This document shows, one piece after another, positions 1 through 5,898 of a stretch of 6,108 nucleotides of DNA. The stretch comes from Bryobacterales bacterium (GTDB lineage: Bacteria > Cyanobacteriota > Vampirovibrionia > Obscuribacterales > Obscuribacteraceae). The translations under genes and the position numbers were made by a program. Under the pieces are notes generated by a model. That model ran no database searches. It was not told the DNA's origin and saw only the letters and a list, made by a program, of their open reading frames with translations. The stretch spans positions 1 through 6,108 of the forward strand of contig CAJCHQ010000277.1 in the NCBI GenBank assembly GCA_903970295.1, given 5' to 3'. Position 1 is the first letter of the stretch, and every line of letters begins with the position of its first letter.

Positions 1-1
1 G

Positions 2-55
2 CCGTATGCTATACGTTTTCGGGACCCGGCAGGATTGAGACAGCGACAACTATGA
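2..55 (+). CDS. Possible 3' end of an upstream gene (partial)
   Basis: Reading from base 2, there is an open frame of 17 codons ending in TGA at 53-55. That stop overlaps the ATG of the next gene as ATGA, a typical arrangement for translationally coupled genes. A second frame, from base 3, also stays open until TGA at 36-38 and would leave a 13-bp gap before the same ATG. The sequence does not show which frame is real. The visible residues (ending GLRQRQL in one frame, LYVFGTRQD in the other) are too few to name a product. SGNH proteins of the following type often sit next to an MBOAT acyltransferase gene, so that is the natural guess, but nothing visible here proves it. Confidence 0.3.
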   Translation, partial: PYAIRFRDPAGLRQRQL

Positions 56-1305
56 CCAAAGTATGGTCCATTGCAAAGAGCTCTGCGATTTGCGCCCTTT
101 CGCTATTCACTTGCTTAAATTTATTTCTAAACAAACAGGACGAAATTCACGGATTCGCCGCATCAACTGTAAAGGCGAACTTATTTGATTATCCAGGGGC
201 AGAATCGAACGTTTATTGTCTCAAACAACCACCTAACGTGCTGTTGTTAGGTTCATCACTGTTCGTTCATCCAGAGTGGTGCGTCGACAAGGCTATTCCG
301 ATAGACGACCCTCTGGTTAAAAGCACTATAGTCTCCGAGTCTCATTATCATTTAGCCAGAGGGCTTGACGTCGACTTAACTAGCGTCGGCTTTGACAGTC
401 CTCATGTCTATAATTTGGCAGTTGGTGGCGGATTGATATCCGACTCTTACCTCCTGCTTCGACGATACCTAAAAGTTCATCCGAAGCCAAAACTTGTCGT
501 CTTAGACTGTGCTCCGCGCTCGTTTTACGACAGCCGCATCACCGACCCAGATAGGACTCCAGTATTTGATTATTTTTTTGATTTTCGAGACTACTGCGAC
601 TTAGGCGAAATCTACATACACGGCTTTTCCAATCAAACCAATTTCATATTTTCAAAGCTTTGTTTCACCTATCATCATAGGTTGTCCATAGCTAATGACA
701 TAAAGAAAGAGTTTTTGCCGCTGTTGCTGACGATCGAATCGGGAACATTCCTTCACGGTGAACCATCGGTCGCTAACTTGGAATTGAAAGCTCCGTCGTC
801 AAAACCAATTGACACAAGTAACATTCAGGCACTACCGGCAGTGGCAATGTCGGGTTCAACTGGCGAAAATACTCATATTAATGCCTTAATCCGCGACAAT
901 TTAGCAGTCTCGTTGAAAGAGTATTACTGGAGGTATCAAGGGCTGGATCAGTTCCAGTTAATAAAGCAGATGCAATTTCTTAAACGCATTTCGGAGTTCT
1001 GCGCGACCGAACAAATTCGTCTTATCGTGGTCAATATGCCGCTCACGACAGAAAATAAGCAATTACTTCCGCAAGGATTCTACGATCTTTTTACGCATGC
1101 AGTGAAATCCACGCTCACCGCCAATGGCAGTGTTTTCTTAGACCTTTCCTCACCGGATTGGTCTTCTGATTGCTTCTATGACTCAGTACACATGAATGAA
1201 AAAGGTGGGAGGAAGCTTAATAAGCTTTTGGCGCAGGCTGTGGCGAAAGAAGTTTTATCCAAGCGAAATCGAAATTTACTCGTGCGCGAACAGTTGGAAC
1301 GCTAG
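52..1305 (+). CDS. Membrane-anchored SGNH-fold protein, DUF1574-like (putative surface polymer acyltransferase/esterase)
   Basis: This 417-residue protein has a short N-terminal hydrophobic segment (about residues 8-26), read as a signal anchor with the rest outside the membrane. Three SGNH elements are visible: a beta strand ending in G67-S68-S69-L (block I, candidate nucleophile S69), the glycine-rich NLAVGGG at 121-127 (block II-like), and D377-S-V-H380 near the C-terminus (block V Asp/His dyad) followed by MNEKGG. A further strand, VVNMPLT at 327-333, resembles the cyanobacterial DUF1574 family and the AlgX/AlgJ/DltD-type proteins. Those relatives usually modify extracellular polysaccharide or teichoic acid with an MBOAT partner, so a surface acylation role is inferred. 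The stretch 235-285 is low in recognisable motifs and may be an insertion. The start is supported by the hydrophobic segment immediately after it; the ribosome binding site is weak, consistent with coupling to an upstream gene. The gene looks more AT-rich than its neighbours. Fold assignment is fairly safe; substrate is unknown. Confidence 0.82.
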   Translation: MTKVWSIAKSSAICALSLFTCLNLFLNKQDEIHGFAASTVKANLFDYPGAESNVYCLKQPPNVLLLGSSLFVHPEWCVDKAIPIDDPLVKSTIVSESHYHLARGLDVDLTSVGFDSPHVYNLAVGGGLISDSYLLLRRYLKVHPKPKLVVLDCAPRSFYDSRITDPDRTPVFDYFFDFRDYCDLGEIYIHGFSNQTNFIFSKLCFTYHHRLSIANDIKKEFLPLLLTIESGTFLHGEPSVANLELKAPSSKPIDTSNIQALPAVAMSGSTGENTHINALIRDNLAVSLKEYYWRYQGLDQFQLIKQMQFLKRISEFCATEQIRLIVVNMPLTTENKQLLPQGFYDLFTHAVKSTLTANGSVFLDLSSPDWSSDCFYDSVHMNEKGGRKLNKLLAQAVAKEVLSKRNRNLLVREQLER

Positions 1306-1352
1306 TTAACCTGCGAGTAACCCAGATCCCAAGATAAAACCTGCGGGTCCAG
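1306..1352. repeat. Short direct repeat in a convergent intergenic gap
   Basis: The 47-bp gap between the convergent SGNH and HMA-like genes contains AACCTGCGAGT (1308-1318) and AACCTGCGGGT (1338-1348), 30 bp apart and matching at 10 of 11 positions. No strong hairpin followed by a T-run is visible, so a Rho-independent terminator cannot be called. The repeat may be chance or a small local duplication. Confidence 0.3.
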
Positions 1353-1985
1353 TTAGTTGGATTTCTTACTGGTGGCGATGCGCGGCGCCCCTTCACGAGC
1401 GGCAGCTGTCGCCAGCTCTTCTTCCTGGATGGCAGCAACGATCCGCTCTTCTTTGAATTTCCAGTGTGTGTCAAAGGCCCAGTAGAACAGCGCCAGCGGT
1501 GGCACGCCCGCGAGAAGTGCTTCACCTTCGAGCAGCGCCATCAGACCGGCTCCGGCAAAGGCCCATGGTATAAGGCGTTTAACGCTCTCCGTGGTGCTTT
1601 CACCTTGACCGTCCGCGTCACCTTCTTTTTTCACTTCATCGTCGACAAGAACTTTCCCTAGCAGAGCGCCGATCGCCGCCAGTCCGCTCAGCCCGATGCC
1701 CGCGCCGGCAGTTTGAGCGGTGAGAACTGCGAGTAGCTCTGGCGCTACTTCTCTAATTGCTTCGCCGATGTTTTCGACGATGTCCGCTCGCTCGTCATGC
1801 TCGATGACGACATTGCCTGTGCCTGGCTGGATACGGACGTCTTTGACGCCGGGCACGCTTAAAAGAGCCTCTTTGACAACGTGGGCATTGTGCGCTGTGC
1901 GCTGCTCTTTAGGCACCTTCAGCCTGGTGCGATGAGCGGTTGAGTGGACAACGCCCGATGATACCGGTGATAACTTTGCAGCCAT
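1353..1985 (-). CDS. Cysteine-free HMA2-like domain membrane protein
   Basis: The 210-residue product starts with a ferredoxin-like HMA-type domain (about residues 12-78). Its pattern, HRTRLKVP then LLSVPGVKDVRIQPGTGNVVIEHD, is that of the HMA2 group of heavy-metal-associated-like domains. The classical CxxC metal site is absent and the whole protein contains no cysteine, so copper-chaperone-type thiol binding is excluded; His14, His18, His32 and His35 lie in or near the domain. Two hydrophobic segments follow: a Gly/Ala-rich one at about 93-113 with glycine-zipper spacing, and a longer one at about 139-172 that could span once or as a hairpin. They are separated by a charged loop (114-136). 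The C-terminus is charged, with a predicted helix KEERIVAAIQEEELATAAA. The ATG at 1985 is supported by a purine-rich AAGAGGTAGG (1993-2002 on this strand), 7 bases upstream. Role unknown; family members are often near metal transporters, but none is here. Confidence 0.8.
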   Translation of the reverse strand: MAAKLSPVSSGVVHSTAHRTRLKVPKEQRTAHNAHVVKEALLSVPGVKDVRIQPGTGNVVIEHDERADIVENIGEAIREVAPELLAVLTAQTAGAGIGLSGLAAIGALLGKVLVDDEVKKEGDADGQGESTTESVKRLIPWAFAGAGLMALLEGEALLAGVPPLALFYWAFDTHWKFKEERIVAAIQEEELATAAAREGAPRIATSKKSN

Positions 1986-2091
1986 AACAGCGCCTACCTC
2001 TTGCTTGAGCTTCAGTCGGGTTCAGCTTCCCATTTGCAATTGTGCCCGATGTCGATTGTAAAGTGGTGGTTTTGTGAAAGTATCTCCTTAA

Positions 2092-2121
2092 ATTATTGAA
2101 TTCGTTCATTCACAGAGACAA
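2092..2121 (-). promoter_or_regulatory. Candidate sigma-70-type promoter for the HMA-like gene
   Basis: On the minus strand, TTGTCT (2116-2121) and AATAAT (2092-2097) are separated by 18 bases, matching the consensus boxes at 4 of 6 and 5 of 6 positions. It would give a leader of about 100 bases before the ATG at 1985. The call rests only on resemblance in an AT-rich stretch. Confidence 0.28.
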
Positions 2122-2290
2122 AGATCGCGATTTGATGACGCCACTGCTGATGGTGGCACCACTAAATTAAGTTATTGCAATGTACTTCTGTCACGTATCT
2201 TAGAGATAGATCTAGAATGGCTGCCGTACATGTTCTTCATATGTGGGCGCCGAGCAAGTTTTCATTGCGATACACGAAAAGTTTTTCTTC

Positions 2291-2318
2291 TTGCCATTTT
2301 TGGAAACGATGTTATTCT
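2291..2318 (+). promoter_or_regulatory. Candidate sigma-70-type promoter for the ammonium channel gene
   Basis: TTGCCA (2291-2296) and TATTCT (2313-2318) are 16 bases apart, matching consensus at 5 of 6 and 4 of 6 positions. This would leave a leader of about 170 bases before the ATG at 2498. A weaker alternative, GTGACT (2405-2410) with TAGGAT (2429-2434), lies closer to the gene. Nitrogen-regulated promoters (sigma-54 or NtcA-type) were not recognised. Confidence 0.22.
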
Positions 2319-2455
2319 TTCGTTAACGACGCGCAGCTGAGGTTTGCAGGAAGCCTGGCTCGGCTTAATAGTCGCTTGCCCGCCAAATTCAATTTTACAA
2401 TTGCGTGACTGCGTGCCTGTGAGACTGTTAGGATGGTCGAGTTGTTGACAACGAG

Positions 2456-2488
2456 GGCGGCTGCACCGCTGCCGTTCGCGGAGAGGGG
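2456..2488 (+). promoter_or_regulatory. Leader hairpin and ribosome binding site of the ammonium channel gene
   Basis: GGCGGC (2456-2461) can pair with GCTGCC (2468-2473) around a six-base loop, using one G-U pair. Seven bases further on is GGAGAGGGG (2480-2488), a strong purine-rich ribosome binding site 9 bases before the ATG at 2498, which fixes that start. The hairpin stays clear of the binding site, so it could be a simple leader stem rather than a switch. Confidence 0.45.
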
Positions 2489-2497
2489 ACCTCGTGC

Positions 2498-3775
2498 ATG
2501 AACAATGGTGATACCGCCTGGGTTTTGATTTCGTCATCACTGGTGATGCTGATGACCCCGGCGCTCGGTCTCTTCTACGGCGGAATGGTGCAGCAGAAGA
2601 ACGTTTTGACCACGTTCATGCTCAGCTTCACGACGCTATTAGTTGTGACATTGCAGTGGATTTTCTTTGGCTACACTCTTTCTTTTGGTCCGGATATCGG
2701 GCATCTGATAGGCGGTCTTGCCTGGTTCGGTCTTAATAATGTGAATTCGGATGCCATCTCTGAGTACGCGCCGACGATTCCGCACATGGCCTTTATGTTG
2801 TTTCAAATGAAATTTGCGATTATCACGCCGGCGCTCATCACAGGCGCGTTTGCGGAGCGCGTTAAATTCCCTTCGTTTCTTCTGTTCACCGTGCTCTGGG
2901 CGACATTGGTATACGACCCGGTGGCGCATTGGGTGTGGGGGACTGGTGGCTGGCTGCACAATCTCGGCTCGCTCGATTTTGCTGGTGGCACAGTGGTGCA
3001 CATCACGGCCGGAGTCGCTGCATTAGCCATGGCTGCCGCGTTGCGAAAAAATCGTCCAGTCGAAGTCAAAGACGATGTCGACCATCGGCTGCATCCATTC
3101 AGCGTGCCATTGTGTTTGTTCGGCGCCGTGCTGCTCTGGTTCGGTTGGTTCGGGTTCAATGGTGGCAGTGCACTCGCAGCTAATGGATTGGCTGTGCATG
3201 CCCTTGTCACAACCAACGTGGCAGCTGCTGCGGCAGCACTCATGTGGCTGGCGATCAGCTCGTTGGATGGCCGTCCATCCATTATCGGCGTCGCCACCGG
3301 AGCTGTCGTCGGACTGGTGGCAATCACACCCGCTTGCGGTTATGTCGATGTGCTCTCGTCGGTGATCATCGGAGCCGGTGGCGCAGCAGTATCTTACGGA
3401 TGCATCAAACTATGGCACAAGCTGAAAATCGACGATGCGCTCGATGTCGGCGCCTGCCATGGCATGGCCGGCACCTGGGGAGCCCTGGCGACAGGCATTT
3501 TCGCCAGCAAAGCAGTGAACGCCGCCGGGGCGAATGGCTTACTTCTAGGCAATTTCGGACTTTTCGGCGCTCAACTGACAGCCGTCGTCGCCGTCTGGGT
3601 CTACACTTTCGTTGCCACCTATATGATCACCAAAGCGATCGACCGCGTGCTCGGGTTCACCGTCAGCCGCCGAGCGCAGCAAATCGGACTGGACATCTCG
3701 CACAACTGGGAAGACACGACAGCCGCACGGCAACTATCCGCGGCCGCCGGAGCCCTCGTCGAGCAGAAAGCATAA
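2498..3775 (+). CDS. amt: Ammonium channel/transporter, Amt family
   Basis: The 425-residue protein is an Amt/Mep/Rh-type channel that takes ammonium across the inner membrane. The family pattern runs the full length: TPALGLFYGG at 20-29, the pore-lining F106 (MKFAIITPALI), AERVKFPSF, HWVWGTGGW with W147, and D160-F-A-G-G-T-V-V-H168, where D160 and H168 carry the same numbers as in E. coli AmtB. The second pore histidine is H321 in GACHGMAGTWGA. Eleven membrane segments are expected. There is no cleavable signal; the chain begins at the first membrane helix, and a strong ribosome binding site supports this start. The cytoplasmic tail keeps the GLD of the region that contacts PII proteins, but continues ISHNWED rather than the usual H-G-E. 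No glnK/glnB gene adjoins it, although amt is commonly paired with one. The TPR gene follows 58 bp downstream on the same strand. Confidence 0.96.
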   Translation: MNNGDTAWVLISSSLVMLMTPALGLFYGGMVQQKNVLTTFMLSFTTLLVVTLQWIFFGYTLSFGPDIGHLIGGLAWFGLNNVNSDAISEYAPTIPHMAFMLFQMKFAIITPALITGAFAERVKFPSFLLFTVLWATLVYDPVAHWVWGTGGWLHNLGSLDFAGGTVVHITAGVAALAMAAALRKNRPVEVKDDVDHRLHPFSVPLCLFGAVLLWFGWFGFNGGSALAANGLAVHALVTTNVAAAAAALMWLAISSLDGRPSIIGVATGAVVGLVAITPACGYVDVLSSVIIGAGGAAVSYGCIKLWHKLKIDDALDVGACHGMAGTWGALATGIFASKAVNAAGANGLLLGNFGLFGAQLTAVVAVWVYTFVATYMITKAIDRVLGFTVSRRAQQIGLDISHNWEDTTAARQLSAAAGALVEQKA

Positions 3776-3833
3776 ATTTTGGCTGCAAATCTTCATTAAT
3801 TTTGTTACCGTAGACGATAGCAATACGAATACG
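3776..3833 (+). other. Short gap between amt and the TPR gene
   Basis: This AT-rich 58-bp gap shows no convincing terminator hairpin and no clear ribosome binding site in front of the TPR gene. Read-through transcription from amt is therefore possible, though nothing suggests a shared function. Confidence 0.4.
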
Positions 3834-4913
3834 GTGCTCCACATGCAAACACCCTCGTCACACCGAGCCAAGGTGGTCTTTTCGCTTACGAGCCTCGCCC
3901 TGGTCAGATCCGCCCTCGCAAGTTCCTTGATGGTTGGTACCGCCCTGGTCAAATCTGCTCTCGCCAGTTTTGCCATGGTCGCCTTCTCCTTGACCAGCCT
4001 GTCCCTGGTTAGCCTTTCTCCGAACGCTTTCGCTCAGGACAAAACGCCGGCTGCCATCCAGGACAAGTCAGCCACCGGCGCGGATGCTAAACCAGCCAAG
4101 GATTCGCTCCCTGCGAGCCAAGCGCGCGTGATGCCGAGCAAGGAGATTCAAGCCGCCAGATTGCACCGAGCCAAGCAGAATTCCAAGCTAATTCTCTTTA
4201 GTTCGATGTTCAAGCCCAAGGGTGCCGCTCCCAAAGTTGGCACCGCGCCTGCCACCATCGACCAATCACAGCTGCCCAGGGGGAAAAAGCAAAGAGAATT
4301 GAAACCAGCCGTGAGCTCCGATCCTTACGAGCGTGGCAAAGAGCTTGCTTATCGCCTGAAGTACGATGAGGCCATCAAGTATCTCGACAAGGCAATTGAG
4401 AAAGATCCGAATCAGGCTAAAGCCTACTCCGCGCGAGCCTACGCTTACGAGGGCATTGGTAAGCATGAACTGGCGATTGCCGACTGCACCAAGGCGATTA
4501 CTTTAGATCCGTCGGATGAAGAAGCCTACGGAACACGAATGCGAGCCTATGGCGCAACAAGGCAGCAGGCTCCTGGTGCGGCTGACGAAAGAACTGTCAT
4601 GCACATGCAAGAGCTCAAGGTGATGAAATCATCTGAAAAGTACCTGGGAGAGATCAATAAAACGATTCAGAAAGATCCCCGAAACGGCGTCCACTATATT
4701 GAGAGAGGCAATGCCTATCGCGGATTAAACCAGTTAGACAAAGCCATCGACGATTACACCGAAGCCATCAAAAAAGACCCCAACAGCTATCTTGCCTATT
4801 TCAGTCGCGGTCAAGCCTACATGGCGATGCGACGGAAAGACCTTGCCAACCGAGACTTCGCCTCCGCCCAACAACTGGCCCAATCTCAGAAACCTCGGAA
4901 AGCGCACCTTTAG
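3834..4913 (+). CDS. Secreted tetratricopeptide repeat (TPR) protein
   Basis: The 359-residue product has an export signal and TPR repeats, which form helical scaffolds for protein-protein contacts. Residues 1-67 are a long hydrophobic, alanine/serine/leucine-rich leader ending in PNAFA-Q, a good signal peptidase I site after A67. Residues 68-160 are a polar, Lys/Ala/Pro-rich linker. TPR units follow at about 163-194 and 195-228. A third appears split: helix A at 229-240, about 25 inserted residues, then helix B at 266-282 (EKYLGEINKTIQKDPR). Further units lie at 285-318 and 319-351. The repeats carry the usual A-Y-xx-R-G/A-x-A-Y and DPN/DPS turn residues. The start is uncertain: GTG at 3834 and ATG at 3843 both lack a ribosome binding site, and internal Met33 or Met48 would give a leader of more usual length. 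Exported location is well supported; the binding partner is unknown. The gene ends 76 bp from convergent nth. Confidence 0.85.
   Translation: MLHMQTPSSHRAKVVFSLTSLALVRSALASSLMVGTALVKSALASFAMVAFSLTSLSLVSLSPNAFAQDKTPAAIQDKSATGADAKPAKDSLPASQARVMPSKEIQAARLHRAKQNSKLILFSSMFKPKGAAPKVGTAPATIDQSQLPRGKKQRELKPAVSSDPYERGKELAYRLKYDEAIKYLDKAIEKDPNQAKAYSARAYAYEGIGKHELAIADCTKAITLDPSDEEAYGTRMRAYGATRQQAPGAADERTVMHMQELKVMKSSEKYLGEINKTIQKDPRNGVHYIERGNAYRGLNQLDKAIDDYTEAIKKDPNSYLAYFSRGQAYMAMRRKDLANRDFASAQQLAQSQKPRKAHL
3879..4010 (+). repeat. Imperfect tandem duplication in the TPR signal region
   Basis: Two adjacent 45-bp units, 3897-3941 and 3942-3986, encode 15-residue segments ALVRSALASSLMVGT and ALVKSALASFAMVAF, identical at 10 of 15 residues. 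They are flanked by near copies of FSLTSLALV (3879-3905) and FSLTSLSLV (3984-4010), 105 bp apart. All copies stay in frame, so the hydrophobic leader is lengthened without breaking the gene. Confidence 0.75.
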
Positions 4914-4929
4914 CTTTATAGATGTGAAT

Positions 4930-5008
4930 GCGCAGATCTGCGCGCTCGGGCTCAGATCTGCGCGCTCGGCTGAAGAGCTGCACTCAGGCTCAGATCTGCG
5001 CGCTCGGG
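4930..5008. repeat. Three copies of a 17-bp GC-rich repeat at the 3' end of nth
   Basis: CAGATCTGCGCGCTCGG occurs exactly at 4933-4949, 4953-4969 and 4991-5007. Copies 2 and 3 also share the preceding GGCT. Copy 3 encodes the last residues of endonuclease III (PSAQI) on the minus strand, with its stop codon overlapping the left end of the copy; copies 1 and 2 lie past the stop, in the gap before the TPR gene. Copy 1 is also inside a perfect 14-bp palindrome (4930-4943, centred on AGATCT). No T-tract follows, so it is not a classical terminator. The simplest reading is a local duplication of the nth tail. Confidence 0.85.
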
Positions 5009-5898
5009 CAGAGATGATTGATCGGACAATGCGCGCAATCCGGATTACGCGCAAAACAAATTCTCCGTCCATGCCAAATGAGCGTTATCGAGAGTCTCGA
5101 CCAATCTTGCTGCGGAAACAGTTTTTGCAAATCAAATTCGATTTTCATCGGATCAAGACTATTCGTCAAACCCAATCTTTTGGACAATCGCTGAACATGC
5201 GTGTCAACAGTCCATCCTGGCACATTGTAAGCCACCCCAAGAACGACGTTGGCTGTTTTGCGCCCAACTCCAGGAAGAGTAATCAGCTCCTCCAGCGTTC
5301 TCGGCACTTCTCCGGAAAACTTCTCAACGATTGCTTTTGCACAATTTTGAATGTTTTTCGCTTTCTCATTGTAATATCCGGTCGACTTGACCAAGTCCTT
5401 GATTTCATCGAGATCGGCTTCAGCCAGGGATTTCGCAGTAGGAAATCGTTCGAATAACTTCGGCGTCACCTTGTTGACGTTGACGTCGGTAGTTTGAGCA
5501 GAGAGTATCACCGAAGTAATTAAATGAAATGGAGTTTCGAAATCCAGCTCGCAATCAGCATCTGGATAGTGCTGACATAACATGTTCATCTCTTGCTGGG
5601 CGATCGCTTTGCTTACTTTCTTGAAATTGATCGAAGCAGCCACATGCGCAGCTCCTTTAATTCGGCGTTCGGTGTCAGCCTTCACTTTCGCAGCAGCGGA
5701 GATTTTATCCGGCTTTACAGCAACAGCAATTGTCTTCGTTTTTTTTGCTGCACCAGATGCAGTGCCAGGTTTTGTAGTTTTGGCTGCCTTTGGTTTTTCT
5801 GCTCCCAGTCCCGCTACTTCAAGGAGCTGTTTTTTCAAAACCTTCGCGCCGGCGGTAGTATTTTTTGTTGACGACTTAGCTTTTGAACCACCGGCCAT
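4990..5898 (-). CDS. nth: Endonuclease III (DNA glycosylase/AP lyase) with long basic N-terminal tail
   Basis: Endonuclease III removes oxidised pyrimidines from DNA and cleaves the abasic strand in base-excision repair. The core (about residues 93-302) is complete: FHLITSVILSAQTTD at the first helices, the helix-hairpin-helix LPGVGRKTANVVLG at 208-221 with catalytic K214, the VDTHVQRL block with D232, and the 4Fe-4S ligands C281, C288, C291 and C297 in C-x6-C-x2-C-x5-C spacing. E. coli Nth has 211 residues; this protein has 302, the excess being an N-terminal tail rich in Lys, Ala and Thr (about 1-92), probably disordered and able to bind DNA. The start is supported by AGAGGAAAG at 5903-5911 (minus strand) just upstream, and the next Met codons (104, 106) would cut into the core. 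The last residues are encoded by a copy of a repeat that recurs past the stop. The gene appears monocistronic. Confidence 0.95.
   Translation of the reverse strand: MAGGSKAKSSTKNTTAGAKVLKKQLLEVAGLGAEKPKAAKTTKPGTASGAAKKTKTIAVAVKPDKISAAAKVKADTERRIKGAAHVAASINFKKVSKAIAQQEMNMLCQHYPDADCELDFETPFHLITSVILSAQTTDVNVNKVTPKLFERFPTAKSLAEADLDEIKDLVKSTGYYNEKAKNIQNCAKAIVEKFSGEVPRTLEELITLPGVGRKTANVVLGVAYNVPGWTVDTHVQRLSKRLGLTNSLDPMKIEFDLQKLFPQQDWSRLSITLIWHGRRICFARNPDCAHCPINHLCPSAQI

Larger units (their letters stand above)
1986..2497. other. 512-bp divergent intergenic region
   Basis: This gap separates the divergent HMA-like and ammonium channel genes and should hold both promoters. Candidate sigma-70-like boxes for each direction are listed separately. 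A well-formed AAGGAG lies on the minus strand (2084-2089) but no start codon follows at usable spacing. A small inverted pair, GCCAC/GTGGC, lies near 2140-2158. Open frames here, including a 77-codon one at 2175-2408, show no recognisable protein character or ribosome binding site. No tRNA, riboswitch or known small RNA was recognised. Confidence 0.6.

Noticed and set aside
2084..2089. Strong AAGGAG on the minus strand as the start of a small gene
   Set aside because: No ATG, GTG or TTG follows within usable spacing; the nearest ATG lies before it rather than after.
2175..2408. 77-codon plus-strand frame in the intergenic region before amt
   Set aside because: It has no ribosome binding site, no recognisable protein features, and an amino acid mix typical of chance translation.
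3244..3813. 189-codon plus-strand frame inside amt, rich in Arg/Ser/His
   Set aside because: It is an out-of-frame reading of the amt coding region, which matches its family along its full length.
3734..3976. Minus-strand 80-codon frame with LARADLTRA repeats, resembling a pentapeptide-repeat protein
   Set aside because: It is the reverse reading of the duplicated signal region of the TPR gene, whose plus-strand frame continues into clear TPR repeats. The frame also overlaps the end of amt and has no ribosome binding site.
4930..5008. CRISPR array suggested by three short repeats
   Set aside because: The spacers would be 3 and 21 bp and unequal, the unit is only 17 bp, one copy lies in nth, and no cas gene is present.
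4792..5457. 221-codon plus-strand frame across the TPR end, the repeats and nth
   Set aside because: It overlaps two well-supported genes on either side and its protein has no recognisable character; it is a shadow of nth.
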